From the NCBI GenBank assembly GCA_016839955.1, contig JAEOTI010000813.1, positions 1 to 5,051 on the forward strand: a stretch of 5,051 nt of DNA, read 5' to 3'. A program made the position numbers and the translations under genes. Positions 1 through 5,051 of the stretch are shown here, one piece after another. Below the pieces are notes generated by a model. It saw only the letters and a program-made list of their open reading frames with translations, was not told the origin of the DNA and ran no database searches. Source of the stretch: Candidatus Hodarchaeota archaeon (GTDB lineage: Archaea > Asgardarchaeota > Heimdallarchaeia > Hodarchaeales > YT1-057). Position 1 is the first letter of the stretch, and every line of letters begins with the position of its first letter.

Positions 1-1
1 A

Positions 2-2662
2 CCCGATTATCTGAAAAAGTTCATAAAAGATGTAGACGATATTTTCAACAATGCTGATCAATTAGGATCTTTGATTGATATTCGAGCTCTGAAAAAACAG
101 CTAGAGATCCTTAAGAACAAAGAGAAAGGAAAATTAGATTCTTATTTAATCACTGATGAAATGCAAGATGTTGAAGCATTTGATGTTATGGATTTTACCA
201 AGATTATTAATGACATTATTTACAATCAAAACGAACAAGATGTCGGTTTACAGATTTTTGGAGCACATACAAGAAATGCTTTGACATTAACTCAACTCTT
301 GGTGAATGAATATGATATTATAGTAACTAATCCACCATTCGGACATGTCATTAAATCAACTCAAAAGTTTTTGAAACAACAATATCCAAATTCATATAGA
401 GATCTTATATCTGCTTTTATTGATCAATCAATCCGATTAAACTCTGATAATGGGTATATAGGGATGATTGCTGATTTTTCTTTCCTACATCTGTCCAAGT
501 TTGAGAGTTTCCGGAAAGAAATTTTCCTCAGTAAAGTCTATATTCAATATCTTATCTATATTGGTCAGGGAGGATTACCAGATGCGGGGAATTTTCCAAT
601 TTTATTTGTTTTAAGAAATTCTGGAATTTCTGATGATTATATCGGTCTTTATCGCAAGAAACAACCTGATACCAATCTTAAAAAGGCGCTAATTAAAGAT
701 ATTAAGGAAATAAATGAATGGGATAAAGGAAAAACTGTTCCAAAGGTCTGGAACTTTATTAAACAACAAAATTTCACAAATCTACCTCGTATGGTTATTG
801 ATCTAAATATTTCAGAGAAATTTAATTCCTTGTTTAATTTTTTTAAAGAGTATCCTCGTTTAGATATAAGTCAATTGAGTAAGGATGAGAAGGATAGAAT
901 ACCAAACAAACTCCATCTGGCTAGATCTTTCACAGGTATAAATACTGGAAAAAATGACATTTTTATACGCCATTGGTTTGAAGTAAAAGTAAATTTGATC
1001 AGAGAGTTAGAGCATATCGAAAAGATTGATGAAATTTCCAAGGTTAAAGATAGAATCTATGTTCCCTGTTCAAAAGGAGGTGGAGATTCCAGATATTATT
1101 TGAATAATAGCTATATTTTGTGGTGGAATGATAATTCAATTAATGAAATGAAAAAATTCAAGTACTTTATTCTAAGAAATATCCCTTTGATTGGGAAATC
1201 GCAATTACATTATTCATTAGTTGGCAACAATCGTGCAAGATTTAATAAATCTCAATCTAGTTTTGTTAAAATCTCAGTTTCTAATGGTATTTACATAATA
1301 AGCAAGAATTTAGATGAATTTACTCTATTAGCTTTCTTAAACTCAAAACTCGGTTGGTTTTTTGAGTATATTCAAACTAAGGATAGAAAATGGCCTGCTG
1401 GTAATATTGCAAGAATTCCAATTCCTCTCTCATTTTTAATACAGAACAACTTGAAGCTCCGAAACTTAGCAAAGGAATCTTATGATCTACGCCGTGATTG
1501 GGATACGGGCTACCCAATGTCACCTATTTTTGCTGAATCCTTGATTGATAAAGCTATCTTTCCAAATGAAACAATTAGAGAAATAGGTAAACCAAAAACA
1601 GGACATCCATATTGTAGCAATTATATTCCTCCAGTAAGTAAAACAATGCTAAAATTAAACGAAATTAAGGTTCAAAGTAAAAAAGCTACAATTAAATCTC
1701 TTCTTGATGCTGTAAATCAAAAATTTAACATTTTAGTTAAAAGATTAGATGAGATTGATGATGAAATAGATTCAATCCTTTTCAAATTATTAGATGATGA
1801 AACTATTGAGGCTTTGAATAGTTATTATAATTTAGTAATTGGAAGTATAAAATTTTCTTCAGATAAGGAGACGTGGTTAAAAGATTTTTTGATGGCTAAT
1901 ATTATTGTTGTTGTTAAACAAACAAACCTTGGAGTTATTTCACTTCATAGTTTTAACGATGAAAAAGGTTTATATGAAGAATTTATGGATCAGTTATGTA
2001 TCAAATTTAAAAGAGATGTGAATCAGATCCAACCAATCTTAAAGGAACTAGAAGGACATCTCAACAAGGATATGAAAAAATGGATAAGAGAGGATTTCTT
2101 TTTTTATCATTGTATTCGCTTTAACGGACGACCAATTATCTGGCAATTTACTTCTAAATCTATCTCTTCATCTGAAAGTACATTAGATCTTTTTGTGGAT
2201 TATCACCAACTATCTGATTCTACACTGCCCATAATTAGGGTAGATTATATTCAGCCACTATTGAAGTTACTTGAACGTCAAAAGGACTCGGGTATACTTC
2301 ATGAAAATAAATTTTACAAAGTCAAAGAACTAGAAAGTTTTTTACATGCATGTATAGAACTTGAGAACGGATATAAATCAATCCCGAATCCTAATTCTTT
2401 AACTGGTAAAAAAGCACAAAGGGGGAAAGGAGATGATAAAAATTATGAGTGGATATTCAGCGAAGCCGAGAAAATTATTAAAAATGGTTATAGCCCAGAT
2501 CCATTAAAAGGTATTCTTGCTAATTTAATTCCTTTGTGTTTGGAAGTATCTAGTAAGAATAAAAAGGAATTCAACATTGATTGGAAGTATTTATGTCCTA
2601 AAGGTACATTAAAACAGATTATGAAAAAAATTAATCCATTAGATCAATTAAAAAAGTCATGA
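2..2662 (+). CDS. pglX: PglX-like adenine-specific DNA methyltransferase of a BREX system, 5'-partial
   Basis: Likely N6-adenine methyltransferase that marks host DNA in BREX defence. The frame is open from base 2, giving 886 visible residues. The true start and SAM-binding motif I lie upstream, which fits a family usually about 1,200 residues long. Visible in order: an LGSLI segment before the catalytic site; YDIIVTNPPF with motif IV NPPF at 329-340; a Rossmann-like tail ending near ILFVLRNSG; a PglX-like KGGG...WWND block (1073-1132); the AGNIARIPIP segment typical of the end of a recognition domain (1400-1426); YDLRRDWDT (1481-1507); and a charged, probably helical linker. The C-terminal extension has WIREDFFFYHCIRFNGRP (2081-2134) and YSPDPLKG (2489-2512). 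I see no nuclease motif in the visible part, unlike a fused type IIG enzyme. The internal TTG at 71 is not the start, because family-like sequence continues upstream. It lies 50 bases before brxA with no terminator between. The methyltransferase call is secure; PglX rather than another Eco57I-like enzyme rests on the motifs plus the neighbours. Confidence 0.85.
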   Translation, partial: PDYLKKFIKDVDDIFNNADQLGSLIDIRALKKQLEILKNKEKGKLDSYLITDEMQDVEAFDVMDFTKIINDIIYNQNEQDVGLQIFGAHTRNALTLTQLLVNEYDIIVTNPPFGHVIKSTQKFLKQQYPNSYRDLISAFIDQSIRLNSDNGYIGMIADFSFLHLSKFESFRKEIFLSKVYIQYLIYIGQGGLPDAGNFPILFVLRNSGISDDYIGLYRKKQPDTNLKKALIKDIKEINEWDKGKTVPKVWNFIKQQNFTNLPRMVIDLNISEKFNSLFNFFKEYPRLDISQLSKDEKDRIPNKLHLARSFTGINTGKNDIFIRHWFEVKVNLIRELEHIEKIDEISKVKDRIYVPCSKGGGDSRYYLNNSYILWWNDNSINEMKKFKYFILRNIPLIGKSQLHYSLVGNNRARFNKSQSSFVKISVSNGIYIISKNLDEFTLLAFLNSKLGWFFEYIQTKDRKWPAGNIARIPIPLSFLIQNNLKLRNLAKESYDLRRDWDTGYPMSPIFAESLIDKAIFPNETIREIGKPKTGHPYCSNYIPPVSKTMLKLNEIKVQSKKATIKSLLDAVNQKFNILVKRLDEIDDEIDSILFKLLDDETIEALNSYYNLVIGSIKFSSDKETWLKDFLMANIIVVVKQTNLGVISLHSFNDEKGLYEEFMDQLCIKFKRDVNQIQPILKELEGHLNKDMKKWIREDFFFYHCIRFNGRPIIWQFTSKSISSSESTLDLFVDYHQLSDSTLPIIRVDYIQPLLKLLERQKDSGILHENKFYKVKELESFLHACIELENGYKSIPNPNSLTGKKAQRGKGDDKNYEWIFSEAEKIIKNGYSPDPLKGILANLIPLCLEVSSKNKKEFNIDWKYLCPKGTLKQIMKKINPLDQLKKS

Positions 2663-2700
2663 AGTTATTTTATGTTTTAGAAATAAAATCAGGAAGTATT

Positions 2701-2704
2701 GGAG
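2701..2704 (+). promoter_or_regulatory. Shine-Dalgarno GGAG that sets the TTG start of brxA
   Basis: GGAG lies 8 bases before the TTG at 2713, which is good spacing. No nearby ATG in this frame is better placed, so this site decides the start. It sits in the 50-base AT-rich gap after the pglX stop (2660-2662). I see no hairpin terminator and no convincing promoter in that gap, so brxA is probably read from the same transcript as pglX. Confidence 0.6.
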
Positions 2705-2712
2705 ATTTTTAA

Positions 2713-3477
2713 TTGAGTTTTACCCTTTCATACCTAGGGCATTTGACTAGCGAAATTACGCAACTTCTAAGTCATTTAGATGAAAATCATGATTGGGATA
2801 AAGCTGAAAAGTCCCTTTTTGAATCTGGATTAATTTATTCAAAGAAGAGTAATAAGAGAATAGCTGCTGAAATTAAGAGACGTTTCATATCTTTAGATGA
2901 TACATTACCAAAGCTTGATCAAATAGTCAATGTTGCAAAGTCTAATATGAATTCCATTAGCAAAGCTGAAATTTATTATGTTTATCTATACAATTTAGAT
3001 CGCCTAGTATCAAAAATGGTTGATTTCCTTGGAGAGATTTATGATCATTCCAAAGATAATCCAATTATAACTAGAAAGGACATAAAACATTTACTATTGA
3101 GATATTTAGAACGAAATAGAAAGAAAATTACTGAAAAATCGATTGAAAATTGGATTGGTAGATTTTTATCAGTAATGAAGGAGATCAAATTTCTTCTTCC
3201 CCAATCTAACCACACCTATATCATGAATTTGGGAGGATTAACAGTTGAAACTTGGACTTTCTTTATCTTCCATGCCCATTTCGAGGGATATAATCCTTTG
3301 AAAGGCTTATTCATTGATGCTTTTCAAATAAGAGACGAACACATCCCTCAACTAATTCAACGATCAGAGATTAAGAACTGGATTAAGTGTAATCTTAAGG
3401 TTTTGGATAACAAAGATAAATATATTGAAATGAATACTTCACACCACAATATTGAAGAGTGGTTGAGAGATCTTTAA
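2713..3477 (+). CDS. brxA: BrxA-like protein (DUF1819 family), divergent and long
   Basis: A 254-residue soluble protein without signal peptide or clear membrane span, probably mostly helical. Its pattern follows the BrxA/DUF1819 family. It has an N-terminal stretch with a short W..AE..L motif (28-36). A basic KKSNKRIAAEIKRRF segment follows (44-58), where the family has its conserved serine/arginine 'S.s...ri...i..Rl' pattern. Then come helices with YLYNLDRLVSKMVDFLGEIY (91-110), a region ending in ENWIGRFLSVMKEIKFLLP (145-163), and a C-terminal part with FFIFHAHFEGYNP (183-195) that closes on EEWLRDL. BrxA is a small, mainly helical BREX protein with reported nucleic-acid-binding resemblance; its exact role is unsettled. 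At 254 residues it exceeds the roughly 200 usual for the family. TTG start with GGAG 8 bases upstream; the stop overlaps the next start by one base. A match to another helical protein is possible, but position between pglX and brxB/brxC supports the call. Confidence 0.62.
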   Translation: MSFTLSYLGHLTSEITQLLSHLDENHDWDKAEKSLFESGLIYSKKSNKRIAAEIKRRFISLDDTLPKLDQIVNVAKSNMNSISKAEIYYVYLYNLDRLVSKMVDFLGEIYDHSKDNPIITRKDIKHLLLRYLERNRKKITEKSIENWIGRFLSVMKEIKFLLPQSNHTYIMNLGGLTVETWTFFIFHAHFEGYNPLKGLFIDAFQIRDEHIPQLIQRSEIKNWIKCNLKVLDNKDKYIEMNTSHHNIEEWLRDL

Positions 3478-3479
3478 TG
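3475..3479 (+). other. TAATG stop/start overlap joining brxA to brxB
   Basis: The brxA stop TAA (3475-3477) shares its last A with the ATG (3477-3479) of the next gene. Such overlaps usually mean translational coupling, with ribosomes re-initiating on the same message. Only a weak purine run (GAGAGA, 3465-3470) precedes the ATG, so coupling probably drives brxB translation. This favours ATG 3477 over the in-frame GTG at 3459, which would extend the protein by six residues inside brxA. Confidence 0.65.
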
Positions 3480-4055
3480 ACTGATATAATGGAGTTAACG
3501 ATTGATCAGTATAAAGAAAGATTGGGGAAATATATACGGGGAGAATTGCCCTTAAGAGATCCGTCGATAACTGTAATCCACTGTTCAGTTGAGATTCTGC
3601 AGATAGTTCACAAGGAATTCGTTCTCTTCACTAAAGAGTTACGTATTCGCCATCCTAATTGGTATTATAAAATTCTAAACGCAGAGAAACTGTTATTTGA
3701 TATATTACGTGACTATGGCTATATTGACAATGAAAATTTCGCTCAAAGCTGTAATAGAGAAGAGCTAAAAACAGATCTGGAAGGGAGTGGAAGAACAGAT
3801 TTTTTAAAAAAGATTAAAGAAGAATTAAATTCTTTAAAGGAAATTAATAAGATAATAGAACATCCACCATTCTTAATATTATTAAATATACATGCTTGTT
3901 ATAATTTTATACAAACAAAAGATGTTATAGCTCAGTTGATTAATCAAAAGGGAGTTTTACTATTGATAACTTATTTAGAAGGATTTAGAAAGGAAAAGGA
4001 TCCCCCTTATAAAGAAGCTAACTATAATGTTAATACGGTCTATTTAACTTCCTAA
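3477..4055 (+). CDS. brxB: BrxB-like protein (DUF1788 family), divergent
   Basis: A 192-residue cytoplasmic protein, close to the usual BrxB length of about 200. Family-like features are a central ILNAEKLLFDILRDYGYI block (66-83), a charged helical middle (95-127), and a C-terminal core. That core has HPPFLILLNIHACYNFIQTKDVI (129-151), then the hydrophobic strand GVLLLITYLEGF (159-170), and ends NYNVNTVYL. In DUF1788 proteins the equivalent region reads as a beta strand, a 'PF' segment, a helix and a strand ending in a YPG-like turn; here the turn is YLEG, so the match is remote. BrxB is essential in tested type 1 BREX systems, but its biochemical function is unknown. ATG 3477 is chosen for the TAATG overlap with brxA; ATG 3489 is a weaker option. 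It is followed after 23 bases by the BrxC-like gene. The call leans on context as much as on sequence. Confidence 0.55.
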   Translation: MTDIMELTIDQYKERLGKYIRGELPLRDPSITVIHCSVEILQIVHKEFVLFTKELRIRHPNWYYKILNAEKLLFDILRDYGYIDNENFAQSCNREELKTDLEGSGRTDFLKKIKEELNSLKEINKIIEHPPFLILLNIHACYNFIQTKDVIAQLINQKGVLLLITYLEGFRKEKDPPYKEANYNVNTVYLTS

Positions 4056-4060
4056 TACAA

Positions 4061-4067
4061 AAAGGAG
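4061..4067 (+). promoter_or_regulatory. Shine-Dalgarno AAAGGAG before the brxC-like gene
   Basis: AAAGGAG stands 11 bases before ATG 4079, slightly long spacing but a strong anti-16S match. It lies in the 23-base gap after the brxB stop (4053-4055). There is no terminator or promoter in the gap, so the gene belongs to the same operon but has its own ribosome entry. It supports ATG 4079 as the start. Confidence 0.6.
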
Positions 4068-4078
4068 CGAGTAAGTTA

Positions 4079-5051
4079 ATGACTACTAAAATAGGAGAAG
4101 ATTTAACGATAAGAGATGTATTTGACCAGAATCGTGACCCATTAAGAGAGTTAAATGCCATTGTAAAGGTTTTTGACTTAAAACCTGAAAATGTGTGGAT
4201 TGAGTTTGAAGAATTTATACTCACCGAATCTCTATTAAATTATCTATACGAGTTTTATCATTCATTTAGTGCACCTATCTTTGAAATTCAGATGCCATTT
4301 TGGCTTGAGGGGTTTTATGGATCAGGAAAATCACATTTTTCAAAAATGTTGGGCCTACTCTTTATGAATGTAGAACTATTAAGCCCTAATAATGAAAAAA
4401 CATTAGCTTTAGATTTTTTCACTAATAACATCTTATCAGAGATCCAATTTGAACGTAAAGATTCAAACAAGAGAAAAGATGAACTAATAAAATCACTCAA
4501 ACTCTTCCCAAAAAAGTTCAACTGCAATACAATTCTGATTAATTTAGCCAAATATTCTAGGTCAGAATCAAGAGTCGAAGAGTATTTTCAATCATTCTCT
4601 TATGCGTTAATGAGTGAATTCAATAAATTTTTAGGATTAGCAGATGAAATTGTAATGGCTGAGATTGAAAAGTCTCTCATAAACGAAAATCTTTACAGCG
4701 AGTTTAGGAAAAAATCAGAATCTTTGAATAATAGTCCTTGGAAAAAAATTCGTAAATCAACTCCACGTGCGAGAAGAACTTTTGTAAAGGTTTATACCGA
4801 GCTTACAGGGGAAAGCGAGATTCAAGCTCAAGAATATATGAAAGGAGCTGAACTTCAATGTCAACAGAAGAATGTGGAGGCAGTACTAGAAGAAATAAAT
4901 AATTGGGCAATTCAAAATTTGAGCAAACCAGCAGAAGGGATTGAAGCAAAAATACTAATTGTATTGGATGAAGCGGGAATCTTTTTCAGTGCATCAGACG
5001 CAAGAATTGGAGAATTATTGTCTGCAGCTGAATGGGTTGATACACCGAAAA
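4079..5051 (+). CDS. brxC: BrxC/PglY-like P-loop ATPase of a BREX system, 3'-partial
   Basis: An open frame from ATG 4079 to the window end, 324 residues with no stop; family members are usually about 1,100-1,300 residues. Residues 10-62 match the BrxC/PglY opening: TIRDVFDQNRDPLRELNAIV, then a segment with FILTESLLNYLYEFYHSF. Walker A is GFYGSGKS (78-85, bases 4310-4333), followed by HFSKMLG as in the family's 'GSGKSHflK.l'. Walker B is ILIVLDEAG (292-300), with D297 and E298, followed by FFSASDARIGELLSAAEW where BrxC has 'DEvGqfi...l..L'. About 210 residues, largely charged helix, lie between the two motifs. BrxC is a large ATPase needed in BREX for host methylation and phage exclusion. Start supported by AAAGGAG and by the N-terminal match. 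Two reverse-strand open stretches inside it are shadows. The P-loop ATPase call is very secure; BrxC versus PglY naming depends on the unseen remainder. Confidence 0.85.
   Translation, partial: MTTKIGEDLTIRDVFDQNRDPLRELNAIVKVFDLKPENVWIEFEEFILTESLLNYLYEFYHSFSAPIFEIQMPFWLEGFYGSGKSHFSKMLGLLFMNVELLSPNNEKTLALDFFTNNILSEIQFERKDSNKRKDELIKSLKLFPKKFNCNTILINLAKYSRSESRVEEYFQSFSYALMSEFNKFLGLADEIVMAEIEKSLINENLYSEFRKKSESLNNSPWKKIRKSTPRARRTFVKVYTELTGESEIQAQEYMKGAELQCQQKNVEAVLEEINNWAIQNLSKPAEGIEAKILIVLDEAGIFFSASDARIGELLSAAEWVDTPK

Noticed and set aside
71..73. TTG as a possible true start of the methyltransferase
   Set aside because: The frame stays open to base 2 with family-like sequence (LGSLI spanning this codon). 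The only purine run before it, AGGA at 64-67, is 3 bases away, too close, and motif I would be missing from the protein.
2099..2105. T7 tract in pglX (another T7 at 838-844) as a possible phase-variation site
   Set aside because: Runs of seven T are expected in AT-rich coding sequence, the frame is intact across both, and known phase-variable pglX genes use longer G tracts.
2663..2712. Possible promoter in the gap between pglX and brxA
   Set aside because: A TAAAAT-like hexamer is present, but I see no matching -35 at proper distance, and such AT-rich hexamers are frequent by chance here.
3459..3476. GTG start adding six residues to BrxB
   Set aside because: It lies inside brxA, has no good ribosome site, and adds residues with no family match; the TAATG junction gives a better start.
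3800..3811. TTTTTTAAAAAA palindrome inside brxB
   Set aside because: It encodes ordinary F-L-K-K residues in frame, lacks a GC stem for a terminator, and is not repeated elsewhere in the window.
4030..4224. Reverse-strand open frame of 64 codons
   Set aside because: It lies antisense across the end of brxB and the start of the BrxC-like gene, whose frame is strongly supported; the product has no recognisable features.
4315..4551. Reverse-strand open frame of 78 codons
   Set aside because: It is a shadow of the Walker A region of the BrxC-like gene on the opposite strand, and runs across the P-loop codons.

Overview
The window holds the middle of a BREX-type phage-defence operon (BREX = bacteriophage exclusion). 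All genes are on the + strand and closely packed. The order is a PglX-like adenine DNA methyltransferase (5' end outside the window), a BrxA-like protein, a BrxB-like protein, and a BrxC/PglY-like P-loop ATPase (3' end outside the window). No RNA gene, mobile element, CRISPR array or terminator was found. The longest non-coding stretch is 50 bases, between pglX and brxA.

Organism: base composition is AT-rich (by eye about one third G+C). Start sites include TTG and ATG, with purine-rich Shine-Dalgarno sequences (GGAG, AAAGGAG). This fits a low-GC bacterium such as a member of the Bacillota. Defence islands move between lineages, so this is only a weak taxonomic pointer.

Layout: 2-2662 is the methyltransferase, open at the left edge, with catalytic motif IV (NPPF), a target-recognition region and a long C-terminal extension. 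A 50-base gap carrying a clear Shine-Dalgarno leads to brxA (2713-3477, TTG start). brxA and brxB share one base in a TAATG stop/start junction at 3475-3479. brxB (3477-4055) is followed after 23 bases by the BrxC-like gene from 4079, which stays open to the right edge at 5051. The visible 324 residues of that protein contain both Walker A and Walker B.

How they work together: in characterised BREX systems PglX adds N6-methyladenine to a non-palindromic host motif as the self mark. BrxA, BrxB, BrxC and PglZ, with further partners, are needed for or contribute to marking and to blocking phage replication. A PglZ phosphatase-domain gene and an effector such as BrxL, a BrxH-type helicase or BrxD would be expected outside this window. 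The notable points are the order (methyltransferase before brxA-brxB-brxC, whereas type 1 has brxA-brxB-brxC-pglX) and the divergence of BrxA and BrxB. Together they suggest a less-described BREX arrangement. All assignments come from reading motifs by eye and have not been confirmed by a profile search.
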